From Flammula alnicola (taxonomy: Eukaryota > Basidiomycota > Agaricomycetes > Agaricales > Strophariaceae), in NCBI GenBank assembly GCA_015499995.1, contig JADNRV010000029.1, forward strand, positions 124,001-188,000: 64,000 nucleotides of DNA, written 5' to 3'. Under the pieces are notes generated by a model. That model made no database searches. It worked only from the letters and a program-made list of their open reading frames with translations, and was not told where the DNA came from. The position numbers and the translations under genes are program-made. Positions 10,943-22,639 of the stretch are shown here, piece by piece (positions within the stretch are counted from its first letter, which is position 1; every line of letters begins with the position of its first letter).

Positions 10943-11617
10943 GCAGAGATATCACTACCGAGATTACGTAGAAGGGTATTATTTTGCAAATGACTCGGAT
11001 ATCGAGAAAATGCAACAGTTGACGATGTGTTCCTGCTTCAGGAATCAGCCTACTGAGATGATCCGCCGCGGCAACATTCTACCAATGTCATTAAGCCTGG
11101 AATCGGCTTTATTGCAGTAGGGGCATTGGCAATGGACCTCAGGAATGTAGGAATGTTTTTCTGAGGGTTTTGACGACCCGGGTTCACGATAGCCTCTGGA
11201 AGACTTGATGACGTGGCGCTGCGCAGTGGGCAGCCTTGCCTCTGCGACATGCTCCGGGGCACTTGAAGCAAAAAGTAAATATCTAGCTGCTATTTATGAG
11301 GTCTTCCTTCATTTTGAGCCATTCTGGCTTCTGTTTGTGAGGTCCTTTGGCCCCGAATCAAAGTTGAAGACTTTGAGGCCTGGATAGCTCTATTACAACC
11401 TAACCTCGTCAGAAACAGCCAGGCTTTGAGCCCTATGCATGGTATTTAATATAGTTGCACATAAAGAACATTAGAGGCTCGAAAGAACTGCAGAATCGCT
11501 CGATTAAAGCTCATTCTTGCATTTCTTGCATTTCTTGCATTTTCTGGATTTTCTGGATTTATTTTATTTTAAAATGCCGGAATTCACCGCCGGACAAGAA
11601 TTTCCGAAACGGCTGTA

Positions 11618-12919
11618 GTAGGATTACATTTAGCTAGTTAGATTCTCTAGTTTTTATCAATTTATTCTGTTTTTTATTTTCCAAATGTGCGATTTGGTCT
11701 GCCGCCAGCTATTGAGATTAATAATACCCTACCTGGAATATAGATTGATATGTAGGCTATGTTAGCTATGGTCCTACCGGACAACAGGAGCAACGTAGGT
11801 GAATATAGTCACACTGGGCAGCTACATTGCCCTATATTTTAGGGGGATGTCGACGGGGCTATGAATGCTACATATTCAATGTTGTGCAATGTATACATCG
11901 GGTTTTTTCCTGATGATATGAAGCTTTGAAGTGTCGTCCTCCCCCAAAAAAGACACGTAATTTGTAAGTCTGACTACGGGAGACTGACGCAAGCGCGAAG
12001 AAGCCGCTACTTGCGCTCCCGACCGCTTGCTCCGAACCTAACGGTCGATTGGGTTCACAGTGCGTTTACCTCGTCAAGCATCAAATGTTCATGGCCATGA
12101 CATGGTCGCTGCTAAGTATTCGCCCGGTGAGCCTATATAATTTTATTCTTCGGCCTCATTGGTATGTCTAATCAAACACTTTTTGCAATTTCTCTTGAAT
12201 TTCTCAGACGCCAATTGTGACGACGCTGAAGTTGCCATTTATCTTCTATTTCGCCAGTACGAGACATCAACGTCATACAACATAGCAAATGCACACAGAC
12301 TGACACTAGTCCTGATTATTCTGTGTGAGGTCTTCCCTCCGCTCTCTGGCCTGTGTATTTCAGCTGCAAAGCTCAAAGTAGTTTCCCAGGACGATGCGGG
12401 GGTCAACAATAACCGGGGCCCCGCAAACCTCTCCATCACTCACGGGGCTTCTGGCTATTCCCATCTCTGTGTCTTTAGAAACCGAGTTGAAACCGACTGC
12501 ACTGCACATGTTGTGTATATGGAACCGCGGACCGTACTTTGCTGGGGTATCTCAATTGCCGATGCGGAGTCTTCTCAAACTTGAACTGATTCAAAGTTAC
12601 ACAAAGACCTGTGATCATCCTCCCCACACTTGACGTGTTACGTCTGGGATACAGAAATTTCGGTGCATGAGAAGATATCAATACAAGAAAGGATATTGAC
12701 TTGCAGAAGCAAAGTGACTCTAGGGCTGCACGTCATCGACTGATTATACTTAGCATTGCCTTTCCCAAAGAATGGTGAATGCTCTTGGCCTCCCTGGATC
12801 TGACAAGACGCTTTTCATGTCATTAAAGCTACAGAAACGTATTTATTCGAAGGTAAGAGGAACACTTACAGTATAACCAGATCCTTTACTACCCCATCGC
12901 GATACACAGTCACCCCCAG
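11618..12919. other. Intergenic with an unrecognised 141-codon open frame
   Basis: A plus-strand frame at 12159-12584 is open for 141 codons. It shows no recognised motif, and its middle resembles hydrophobic receptor-like sequence only loosely. A cytochrome P450 starts 335 bp after it. I cannot decide whether it is a real gene. No repeats or RNA genes were seen. Confidence 0.3.
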
Positions 12920-15092
12920 ATGATTTCAACTGCGACCTCGTATTCCATACTATTCACTTTCTTAGCCGCATACCTTCTCGTTCGTCGAAGAAGGAAATCC
13001 AGTGGCACGCTCCTACCTCCAGGACCCAAAGGATATCCACTCATTGGAAACGTCTACGATATACCTCACGACCATGCCTGGCTTACATATGCTGAATGGG
13101 CAAAGACATACGGCGACGTCATGTCTACCAACGTCTTTGGCACCACCACGATCATCCTTAATTCTTTAAAGGCTACAACGGAGCTCTTGGACAAGCGCTC
13201 GTCAAATTACTCTGACCGACCCAAAATGGTTCGTCGTTGGTGCTTTCAGAGTGTCGACACCGTTCACACCCGTGCATACTAGATTATGGCTAATGAGCTA
13301 ATGGACTGGGATTGGGACTTTGCTCATATGCCTTACACCGATAGATGGAGGTATGCACACCGATCCCAAGAGACGTCGTTACTTCCAAATTTTAATATCA
13401 TTGATTCGATCCATCCCAGACGCCACCGTAGGATGTTCCATCAATACTTCCAGCCGCGGAATCTGTCGGCTTATTACCCTGTCCAAAAGAAAACAACGCT
13501 AAACCTTCTCGAACAACTTGGTCGATCGCCCGAGCAGTTCTCTGCTCATGTTCGACAGTACGTACTATCTCAATATCTCGAGCCTAGCCCTCTATTTTAC
13601 ATCAACTCACATTCAAACAGATATGTAGGGTCCGTTGCACTCCGCGCAGCATATGGATATGAGGTCAAAGCCGAGAACGACTTCTATATCGACCTCGTCC
13701 ATAAAGCTGTCACGCCCCTGCTTCTTGTGGTACATGCTGGGAATTATCTCGTAGATTATCTGCCCTTTCTGAAGCATATCCCAAGTAAAATCGTCTTTTC
13801 TACCGAAGTACTTTCGACTTATGGATTCCCCGATAGCTTGGTTTCCAGGAGCTTATTTCAAGAAGGAGGCCGAGCTATGGGCGAAGGATACACGAAATCT
13901 ACGTGACATTCCTTTTGATCGTGTTAAACAGTTGATGGTCGGTCTTTCAGTTGAAGTTTTGCTTTGCTCTGCGAGTTTAATATACGAGCAGGCGAACGGA
14001 ATTGCGGAACAATCCTTTGTATATGACAACCTAGAGAAGATTAAAGCAGACAACAAGGCCAGTCCGGAGGAGGAGGACATAATCAGGAACTGCGCCGGCA
14101 TCGTTTATCTAGGTCAGCTCAAACGAACTGCACCAGACTATTGATTATTGAACTCTGTTTTCTCTTCGCAGCTGGATCGGACACTGTGCGTGTATCATCA
14201 TCATACTTTCCCTTGATCTTGTCATAATTTATTGTTTAGACGGCATCTGCTCTTCTTGGGTGGATGTTAGCAATGGCTAATTATCCAGAAGTGCAAAGTA
14301 AAGCCCAGGCTGAGATCGACAACGTAATCGGAAGTTCTCGATTACCAGACTTTAGCGATAGGCCATCTCTGCCCTACCTCGAAGCTACGCTTTTGGAGAC
14401 AATGCGATGGCATGCCATCACACCATTGAGTGAGTCGCGGTCTTCCTATCGGTAGGAATATCGCATTAAATGCAATTTTTAGGTCTTCCTCATCGAGCTA
14501 TCCACGAAGATGAATACAATGGGTATAAAATACCTGCTGGTAAGACGTTTTTACTGCCGTATTGTATAACAGTAATAAGCCATCTTCGCCTACATTAGGC
14601 GCCACAATTGTGGCAAATGCATGGTTGGTAGAGTTATCTAGTCTGAAACAGCACTCTGCTGACCTCTATCACGTATAGGGCAATCCTACACGACGAAGAA
14701 TTATACCCAGCACCCTTCCAATTCAAACCTGAGCGATTTTTGCAGGAGGAAGGCAGAGGGGTTCAACCAGATCCTACCAACATCGGGAGCTTCGGCTTCG
14801 GTCGACGGATTTGTCCTGGTCGGCACCTTGCCTCAAACTCTGCATGGATAGCCATGGCATATATTTTATCAACTTACAATATCTCCAAAGCCGTTGACGC
14901 CGATGGCAAGGTGGTGGAGCCGTTGGTTAAATTTACGGATGGGCTTGTTAGGTATGTCCCAAAAGACGACATGTTCTGTTTTGATGCTTAATAAATTTCC
15001 TCAGTCATCCCGAGGCTTACAAAGTGCAAATCGCTCCTCGCTCTGAGCGTACCATCAAACTCATCGAATCTACGATGTTGACTGAGTTGTAG
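12920..15092 (+). CDS. Cytochrome P450 monooxygenase
   Basis: The gene encodes a membrane-anchored microsomal P450 that would hydroxylate a hydrophobic substrate using electrons from P450 reductase. A hydrophobic N-terminal anchor is followed by basic residues and the proline hinge LLPPGPKGYPLIGN. Later come DRWRRHRRMFHQYF (C-helix, spanning an intron), HIPTWFPGA, the I-helix oxygen-binding motif AGSDTT, the K-helix ETMR (ExxR), PERF, and the heme loop FGFGRRICPGRHLA with its cysteine ligand. There are about ten GT-AG introns, all in phase. The last is short and joins GLV to SHPEAYKVQIAPRSERTIKL. TAG is at 15090-15092. All signature residues are present, so the enzyme should be active. The CYP family cannot be fixed by eye. 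No other pathway gene lies beside it. Confidence 0.93.
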
Positions 15093-15257
15093 CTACAATT
15101 ATGAAGTTAAAAATCTCCCTATCTAACAGTAAACTGTTCGTCACGGCGATACCTGAAGTAAGGCAGCCCAAACGGTACAAATTTGGAATACAGAATAACA
15201 TACAGAATTTTGACCGAGTTATTTAATACACCGAAGCACATTGAAAGTAACTGATGC

Positions 15258-16008
15258 TCAGGCCTCTTCAACTTCCTTCTTGGATTTGCTAGAAAGCTAG
15301 AATGAGTTCTGTTATATTGTAGAGGTAAAATCGGGACACTGACCTAGATTTGCTTGGAAGAAGTTCCTATGACCAGATATGAGTGCTTGTGAAACAGAGG
15401 AAGAGAAGGGCCCATACCGCGGCAATGTGGGGTACAACACCTCCTTGGGAGATGACAACGTTCCCCAAAAGTTTATTCAACCTATAACGCCATGAGTGCG
15501 CAACGTCGACAGGACTGCATGCTACGTACTCTTCGTCGTTTCGGATAGCCAACTGAAGATGACGGGGCACGATACGCTGCTTTTTATTGTCGCGAGCAGC
15601 ATTACCGGCGAGTTCGAGAATCTCGGCTGCGAGATACTCAAGAACAGCAGCAAGGTAGACTAGTGGAAGTTATAGATAAGCCACTAAAACGGAAGTGTGA
15701 TGGAAGACGCACCCGGAGCACCAGCACCAACGCGTTGGGCATAATTCCCCTTCTTCAAGAGACGGTGAACACGACCAACGGGGAACTGAAGGCCCGCCTT
15801 CGCTGAACGCGATTGAGCTTTTCCTTCACCGCCGATCTTGCCACCCGAAGCTGATTTTCCTGCTTTTCCTAGATACGTTCTTTGTTAGATGTTGTTCTAC
15901 AGTATCGTCTTTTTGTGCTCGTGCGACATACCTTTGCCGCTCTGGGAATTGCCATTGACATTCAGATAAGAACAGGGAAATGGCAACGTGTCCAGTGCAG
16001 CTCACCAT
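15258..16008 (-). CDS. H2A: Histone H2A (canonical fold, no C-terminal SQ motif)
   Basis: This is a core histone of the nucleosome, dimerising with H2B. The protein reads [17 protein letters not shown], then [75 protein letters not shown] and [16 protein letters not shown], ending KSKKEVEEA. The NDEE acidic patch and the [11 protein letters not shown] loop are those of canonical H2A, not H2A.Z. Exon 1 codes only for the start Met (16006-16008), and exon 2 is a 10-nt microexon (15932-15941). The C-terminus lacks the SQ(E/D) motif that most fungal H2A proteins carry for DNA-damage phosphorylation. ATP10 is transcribed divergently 184 bp away. Identity is certain; the missing SQ is what the sequence shows under the most natural splicing. 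Confidence 0.94.
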
Positions 16009-16192
16009 GATATAGACTTGAAATTGATGACACTGACAGTGGTGGTGGTTGAAGCGCGAAAAGTCTGGACCTGAAACCTGTTCCGTTCGCGAACGCGTTA
16101 ATAAGTGTGTATATGTATCACGTGAGCTGACGCGTTTCCAAAAATTCCCGTTGTCCCGAACGGAACATTGAATACCCTTCGAGTCCTCGACC
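16009..16192. promoter_or_regulatory. Divergent promoter between H2A and ATP10
   Basis: Only 184 bp separate the two start codons. The gap must hold both core promoters. I could not assign individual elements. Confidence 0.6.
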
Positions 16193-17311
16193 ATGTCATT
16201 ATTTTCACAGCGGCCACTACACAAAGTCCTATCAAGCTCCCAGAAATATCAACTATGCTTAGCACGCACCATCCATGCCTCGAACGCAAAATTTCAAGCT
16301 GTCGAACAGCGCAAGCCAAAAGCAGATGAGAAATCCAGCAAGACCCAGGACTCACCTCCCACTTCCAAAAACCAACCATTGGGGCCTCTTAGTCGACCGC
16401 TTGGTGTGCGACAACGGCCGACTACAGTTGTGAAAACCCGGACGGAAAAGATGAAGGATCTTCTAGACCAGGAGGCGCGGATGGCACAACGGAGACATCT
16501 GTGCGTGACATTCCAGATGGTTTGAAGTTTTTGAATTCGCGAACTCATGTTTAATAGAATAAAGGAAGCAGCGAAAGGCTATTTCCATGATATGAACATG
16601 ACGCGGAGAAACGGAGGCAAAACTTGGATTGCGCCGAACGTTCTCATTCGCGAAGATGTACGTCCTCCGTCAGTGGACATGCTCGAGGTCTCATTCATTT
16701 GTCAGAAAGCCCTTTACTTGCCCAATATCTCTGGACAAAGTCTAGCTGATGGGACCAAAAAGGACACAACAACGATGTGTTTCGGACGTATCACAATACT
16801 TGCCATGCTTGGGACCCAAATATCGCAGGTGTGTGCTCTAACTTCTCCATCTCTCCGACCTCTAACAGCAAAGCTTCAGGTGCACGCACAATCTTTCGTC
16901 TCTGCCACACATGCGCGATACCGTGGCAATCCATTATATCAACATGTTCAAATCAATCTACAAGAGAACATCCTCAAATCCTTCCTCGTCCGAATGTTCT
17001 CAAACAGCCTACGGTCCTCTGTTCCGAAAGAACTACAGTTTACCTATCTGATATCAAATCAGAACATGGAATACGTTCACGACCCCTTGGGCATGACCAA
17101 CAGCAAAGTTGGCTACGTCTACCTCATAGACGAGAATCTCAAGATTCGATGGGGTGGTTGCGCTGATGCCATGTTGAAGGAGGCTCAAGCTCTGGAAAGC
17201 TGTACAGGTGTTCTCTTGAAGAGGTTGGAAGATAGTCTGGCCAGCAAACCTGCAGAAGCGGATACTGCAACGGATGCACCGTCTGCAGTCTCAAAACAGG
17301 CGGCGTCATAG
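16193..17311 (+). CDS. ATP10: Mitochondrial ATP synthase assembly factor Atp10
   Basis: Atp10 is an inner-membrane chaperone that binds subunit 6 and helps build the Fo sector of ATP synthase. The product starts with a basic, Arg- and Ser-rich stretch consistent with a mitochondrial presequence. The ATP10 core follows: GKTWIAPNVLIREDKALYLP, then GQSLADGTKKDTTTM, VYLIDENLKIRWGGCADA and a helical C-terminus ending SAVSKQAAS. The first half ends in a charged region (TRTEKMKDLLDQEARMAQRR). Introns lie near 16500-16558, 16658-16708 and 16830-16875, and each restores the frame. ATG 16193 is the first in the transcript. The shared short promoter with H2A suggests co-expression but proves nothing. 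Gene intact. Confidence 0.9.
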
Positions 17312-17740
17312 TTGTGGTTTCCATTCGCACTTTGTTCATTGCCTATACATAATGTGGAACTCCTATGTGATTGATTGATTGAAGATACCCTCTCGATTCA
17401 TAAAACATGGAGTCTAAGTTCCTGAAGCTCCTGCCCCGATCTTTTGGTGTCGTTTATCTTCCTTTCACTATATGTCATAGCGTTCTGGATTTTTGGAGAT
17501 TCATCCCCGAGCTTCGAAGTAGGTCTGTACGTTTGACCGACTGTAGGTCTGGTTGGTCCCTGTTTTAGAATTTTCCTCGTATCCGCTTTCTCATTCAGTG
17601 CTACTGCATGCCAACGAGGTATAAACTTGTGATTTAGAATACAAAGTAACAATGCTAAGTAGTCCTGTGATGTGTGATGTGTGCACGTACTGTAAAGTAA
17701 CTGATAGTAAAAAATATTAAGAAGGGTTCATTATTAACAT
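17312..17740. other. Intergenic gap between convergent genes
   Basis: This is the 3' region of ATP10 and of the membrane-protein gene that ends at 17741. No coding signal was found. Confidence 0.5.
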
Positions 17741-19034
17741 CTACACCATGGCCTCCGGCTCTCTCTTCTCCTCAACTTCATGCGTTGTTTGGGTCGTATC
17801 TGGATTGGAACATGAACATGTTAACGTGATAGGCGAGCTTTCTGGTTGAATATCGAGGAATTCTATAGGAAGCTCCGAGTCGTGTATATCTTGAGTGTTG
17901 TAGAGTCGCGCACGTGTTTTGTTTGACCAGGCTTCGCCGCACGCTACACGATATGTTATGAGAAGCGGAGCGATAATCTATAATATAAACAAAATTTAGT
18001 CAGCAACGTAGCATAAAAGTGCAACCCTTGGCTGGCCTTACCTGAACCTCTCCAAGTGCCTGAAGAAAAGTATATTGAACAGGATGATTAAGAGAAAAGG
18101 AGACCACAAAGCAAAGAGCGAAAATGGAGTAGATAAGCGCAGACTCCACACACATGGCAGCTATGCTAGTGTAGTGGGATCCGTGCATCGATCCCAGCAC
18201 GCTCGTGACCCTCCAACGGAAATACAAGAGCCTTGCGCAGATGGCAATGGTCATAATGATGTTCAAAACCAAAGATAGCCAGAAGTAGGGCAAAGTGACG
18301 TTGATCGTCGTTTTCGTCGTCGACCATGGCGATGAGGCTGGAGCTGATACTTGTATTAGCCAAACAATGCCCAGTGCTTTAAAGGATCAAGTTCGTGTCA
18401 GATCTACTATCCTGTGTATGATTCGACTATACTCTACTCACAGATGGATCCCAAGTATGCGAGTGCAGGAATTCCCATGACGAACCATTCCGGATAGTGA
18501 CAACCCCTGAATATGACCATACACCGCCATACCTGGGGACAAGAGCTCAAATAAAGAAAGGCAGCCTGAGAAGTGAAAGGCCACCCACCACCATCCCATC
18601 TGCCAGCCAATTAGTAAAAACGTATGTCACGTTTGCTATTTCGTTCACTGAGATGGAGAACTCCTCCATCTCGAAAGCCGCTAAAAGTGGGTGAAGGAAT
18701 GTGGGCGTCTGGCCAGACGAAAGCATGGATGTCACGAACCTGGACCTCCCGGGAAAAGTCTATAGTCGATGAATCCCAGCTGAATCATCTTGGATGCCGA
18801 GCCGATAAAAAGAGTCCCAGATGTGAAGATTAGACTGATATAAATGAGGAGCGGAAGTTTGGACATCAGATTGGCTCTCGTCGTGGTCTTCAACAGTTGT
18901 TTAAAGGATAGAACAAAAAGGATGAAGACGATTCCATAGGCCGCGCAAGCTACAAGGATCCCCGCCAACCACGTTCGCTCATTGACGATAGTCATATTGT
19001 CCTCGGCAGGCCGCCACGTTGAATTGAGACCCAT
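17741..19034 (-). CDS. Polytopic membrane protein, copy A of a tandem pair
   Basis: A conserved but unnamed Agaricomycete-type membrane protein with about seven hydrophobic helices. ATG 19034 opens MGLNSTWRPAEDN. Helix-bearing pieces follow: TWLAGILVACAAYGIVFILF, LPLLIYISLIFTSGTLFIGS, VTYVFTNWLADGMVV, MGIPALAYLGS, LPYFWLSLVLNIIMTIAICA, HYTSIAAMCVESALIYSIFA, and a last exon starting IIAPLLITYRVACGEAW. The tail is soluble and acidic and ends KREPEAMV before TAG 17741-17743. Four introns are in phase. The N-terminal Asn-rich outside segment and the helix count resemble a receptor-like topology, but no receptor family was recognised. A close paralogue lies at 20215-21475 in the same orientation. 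Confidence 0.75.
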
Positions 19035-20214
19035 GCTTTCCGCCAGAAACGCTGATCAGTCGCTGACCCAACCGACGACGCGTCGTTTATAAGACCGCTG
19101 GACGCAGGTTGAACAGCTATCTGAGCATCAAATCCCACAATGGCAAATTATCGGAACGTCAGGGATAGTGGGCTAGACTAGACTTCGCTGGTCTTATGTT
19201 GAGTAGAGTTAAGCTATAGCGGCACCGAACATAACTGATGAGCACAAATATATTATCAGGGCTGCCAGTGAACTCACGAAAGTGACTTCAACACGTAACT
19301 GACTAAGGACGCAGGAGGCGTGTCCGACTGTCGTCGGTATCCGGGAGAACGCGCAAGTCATTCCCCGAGAGTGGAGAGCAAGTGGGAATTTCTTTCCCAA
19401 GTCACAAGTGTTAAAAAGGTCTGCCGGTCTATTATCTCTCGCGAGAGCAAGCAATCAATCATTCGTAGATGGTTTAAGGTAGATTACAACCAAGTGCACT
19501 CACTAAGCAATGACGTCTCGTGCGGAGACACCGGAACGTCTGAGATACCGTTAACGTCGGTGCTGCCACGAAATACTTATAGAACAGGACATGCGTCCAG
19601 CTCGTGGCAGCTTGAGGTGGACATTACGCGGCTTCTCGTAAATTTTGCCAGGGCAAGTATCGAACTTCGGAAAGTGACAAAAGTATTCGAGTTCACGGAA
19701 TGCGAAAGCAAGGAAATGTAAACGAGTTGGAAATGAGACTCCTGCGATATAGCAAGCAGCCAAAGGTCCAGTGCCACACAGTTATAAGGCAGGGAGTTGA
19801 TAGAAGACAGAAAGAATCTCAAGTTGTCCGTTGGGTTCGTAGGTTGACGGCAATTTCCGGTTGCACGGGGCCGCTTTCCCGGGTCGCTGTCCAACTTACT
19901 TAAAAAGCTTCTGCGTTTTCTCATTCGATCTCTGCTGTATCCAAATCACCCAGAACTCATGCTTATCGCCCGTTGTGAACCATAGCTATTTTTTTGACAC
20001 AAGCACGGGTGATTGCCGAAAGAGTAGACGAATTGGGAGTCGACGAGTCAACGACGCGTTAAAAACGTCTTGTAAGAGGTAGTATTCTAGAATAAATAAT
20101 AACATAGTGAGCCGGCGCAATATGCTGGATGCATCTAATTTAAAATTAATTGCTTGTATAAATACCAGGTATCGTATGCCCCAAAACAGGAGCGGCTTGT
20201 TGACCATCTATATC
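19035..20214. other. Spacer between the tandem membrane-protein copies
   Basis: About 1.2 kb holds the promoter of copy A and the 3' flank of copy B. Open frames on both strands (for example 19209-19454 minus) lack domain signals. No repeat was evident. Confidence 0.4.
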
Positions 20215-21475
20215 CTAAGTCATTGACTTTGGTTTTCTCTGCTCAGCCTCCTGATTAATTCGCTCTACCTCTGGCTTGGAATCGGCCATCATACTATGTG
20301 AGTTTTCAGTTTTCAAGACCAAAAATTCAATTGGTTGAAGCTCCACTCCGCTGCTTTTTGGGTGGTGTCGTAGAGTCGCGCTCTTGTCTTACTTGACCAG
20401 GCCTCACCGCAGGCCACACGATATGTTATCAGAAGCGGCGCGATGATCTACAGTAAGCATTCAATCAGCACTTCAACACGAAAAAATCATGATCCGCGCT
20501 TATTACCTGAGCCTCTCCAAGTACTTGAAGGAAAACATATTGGATAGGATGGTTGACAGAAAAGGGGACCAGGAAGCAAAGGGCGAACACGAGTAGATAA
20601 GCGCAGACTCCACACACATAGCAGCTATGCTGGTGTAATGGGATCCGTGTTTCGGCCCATGACGCGACATATTCTCCAACGGAACATACAGAGCCTTGCG
20701 CAGATGGCGAGGGTCATAGTGATGTTCAAGGCCAGAGATAGCCAGAAGTAGGGTAAAGTGACATTAATACCCTTCGAAGGTGACCACGGAGAAGAGGTGG
20801 GCGCTGAAACCTGGACCAGCCAAGCAATACCTAGAGCTAAGGAGCGACAATATCAAGACCATATGCCTCTGATTACAAGTCGCATTTACTCACATACAGA
20901 CGTCAAGTATGCAGTAAAGGAATAACCATCACAAGCCACTCCGGACAGCGAGTTCCCCTGAATATGACTATACACCGCCAAACCTACGGAAAACAACCCG
21001 AGTGACAAAGATGGTCTTTGAAGAAAAAGGCGACATACCACTATTCCGTCTGCCAACCAATTAGTAAAGACATAGGCTACGGTTGAAATTTTGTTCACTG
21101 GGGTAGAGAACTCTACAGTCTGGAAAGCCGCTAAAAGGAAGTAGGTAAGTACCCGTACTGGAAAAAAAGGGTATGGCGAACCTGGCCCCCCAGGAATAAG
21201 TCGATAGTCGATGAAGCCTAGCTTAATCATTTTGCGCCCGAACCGATAAATATGGTTCCACACGTGAAAATTAATGTGATGTACAGGAGGAGTGGAATCT
21301 TGGACCTGCGATTGGCTTTCGTCGTGGTCTGGACCACTTGCTTAAAGGAAAGAATGAAAAGGGTAAAGACGATGCCATAGGCCACGCAAGCAACCATGAC
21401 ACCCGCTAGCCATGTCCGCTCGGTGAGAATGGTGACATTGTCCTCGGGAGGCCGCCATGCTGGGTTGAGACTCAT
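20215..21475 (-). pseudogene. Polytopic membrane protein, copy B (frame-broken paralogue of copy A)
   Basis: ATG 21475 opens MSLNPAWRPPEDNVTIL, aligned with copy A. The exon order, intron positions and helices are the same as in copy A. Relative to copy A the reading frame is broken at four places. One is at 21230-21233 (AAAATG where copy A has AAGATG in frame). Two lie in the helix 5-6 exon near 20640-20665 and 20580-20605. One is near 20365, where the tail switches frame: the frame in use stops at 20313-20315, while the homologous tail (IEFLVLKTENS ... KPKSMT) stays open in another frame to TAG 20215-20217. Each break equals one missing base or two extra. Conservation between breaks is high. 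Either this is a young pseudogene, or the sequence has homopolymer errors like those seen in neighbouring genes. Confidence 0.7.
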
Positions 21476-22149
21476 ATTGTAGAGCGCCAAAAGCACACCA
21501 GGAAGAACGTCGGCCGGTTGGCAGCTGGGGGTAGAAAAGTTCTCCCAATCTGGAGTAGGTTCGAACTCTACGAATATATAGCCATGTCTGAAGATGGGCT
21601 AGATAAGGTTTCTCTGGGGCTGCGTGCCGAATAGCTTGGCGAAGTCATGCTGAATGCTGACATGACTAGTACAGCATACCCTGGGCCTACTACCGTTGTA
21701 ATGAGTAGTCACTAGTCACTGGTGGTTCGGACACGAGTGCTGTATCCATTATGTTTACGAAAGCTCGTGGCGATAATCGCGGTCAAAAATTGTCGACAGT
21801 GGTGACTGAAACAGATTGGAAGTATATGAAAACATGAAGCAGGAACTTCTATAGTGCGAGACTCCGTGAAAACCGAGACGCCGCGAACATCGGTTACCGG
21901 TGTGCCACAAACGCGGAATGAGATTACTTAGCATATCCCCTCGAGGCTCGAGCCGATTTCACGTCGCAAAACACCTTGTAGGCTGTTGCTTCATCGTCAG
22001 AATTTAATGTGAGGTGAACATTCGAATTCTTCAAGCAAGGAGTCATTGAGAATCTGAGAATTGAGAATCAAGTTAGCTGACTACGTTACATAAGCAATTC
22101 AGCACGGCAGAGGTGCGATTACACTGTACAGGCGGCAATCTCCCCTGGA
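21476..22149. other. Intergenic, no confident gene
   Basis: This is the upstream region of copy B. I see no coding, RNA or repeat signal that I can support. Confidence 0.45.
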
Positions 22150-22449
22150 GAGTTCAAAACGCCTCTCCGCTTCGGTTTTGCGAGTTGAACTGCTCGCTAC
22201 GGGGGGGAGAATTGCGACCGCTTCCAGAAGGCGAGCTTCTTATCTTGGGATAAGAGGTCTTTGACCTCTCGAGGTCCTGATCTTTTGTGGCGGTTCAGAT
22301 TTGACTTTGGATTCTTCTTCTTCCTGAAGGATATTTCAGTGATGTTGTGCATTTGCAAACAAGATAACTCACTTCTTTACGATGCCGCCCTCAGCGACCC
22401 CTCCCTTGAGTTTGAGGGAGCCACCAGGGCGAAAGTCGTAATCAGACAT
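22150..22449 (-). CDS. FAM32A-like (DUF1754) protein, incomplete
   Basis: ATG 22449 opens MSDYDFRPGGSLKLKGGVAE, the diagnostic N-terminus of FAM32A-family nuclear proteins, with a lysine run following. An intron (gtgagt ... ccttcag) joins it to a Lys-rich exon. The conserved motif TRKTEAERRFE is found at about 22160-22190 but in a different frame from the one that splices naturally. After it the family's C-terminal KTHKxRVxEFN region cannot be found. FAM32A proteins are small spliceosome-associated proteins that help exon ligation. The copy is either truncated, spliced in a way I cannot reconstruct, or affected by a missing base. It lies divergent to the TMEM115-like gene, 190 bp apart. Confidence 0.6.
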
Positions 22450-22639
22450 GGGTGAAAGAGAGAAGAGATGAGGCTGATGCTGTGCCCAAAGGAAATGCAC
22501 GTGCCCCAAGCTCTTACCGAACTCTGGTCTGTGCCTCCTGCGCTTAACTTTTAGAAAATCGTGTTCCCTCCTACTTGTCCAGGCCCCAACCAGTGCTCTC
22601 CGTTTGCTATTGGCGTGCCAGTCGTCTTCTTTCACAAAA

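Larger units (their letters stand above)
10152..11615. mobile_element. Degenerate Tc1/mariner element
   Basis: The left end CAGCCGTTTCGGAAATTCTT (10152 onward) matches the reverse complement of the right end (11615 backward) for about 27 bp without mismatch, then imperfectly for a further 15-30 bp. Both ends sit beside TA (10150-10151 and 11616-11617), the hallmark target duplication of Tc1/mariner elements. Length is 1464 bp, a usual size. On the minus strand it keeps the transposase helix-turn-helix region but I find no DDE catalytic half, so the copy is probably immobile by itself. An acidic plus-strand frame (10320-10440) with an internal stop is also present. Confidence 0.85.

Noticed and set aside
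20215..21475. Copy B as a certain pseudogene
   Set aside because: The same type of one-base break occurs in genes that must work (Sec62), so decay is not proven, although the entry is typed as pseudogene for the sequence as given.
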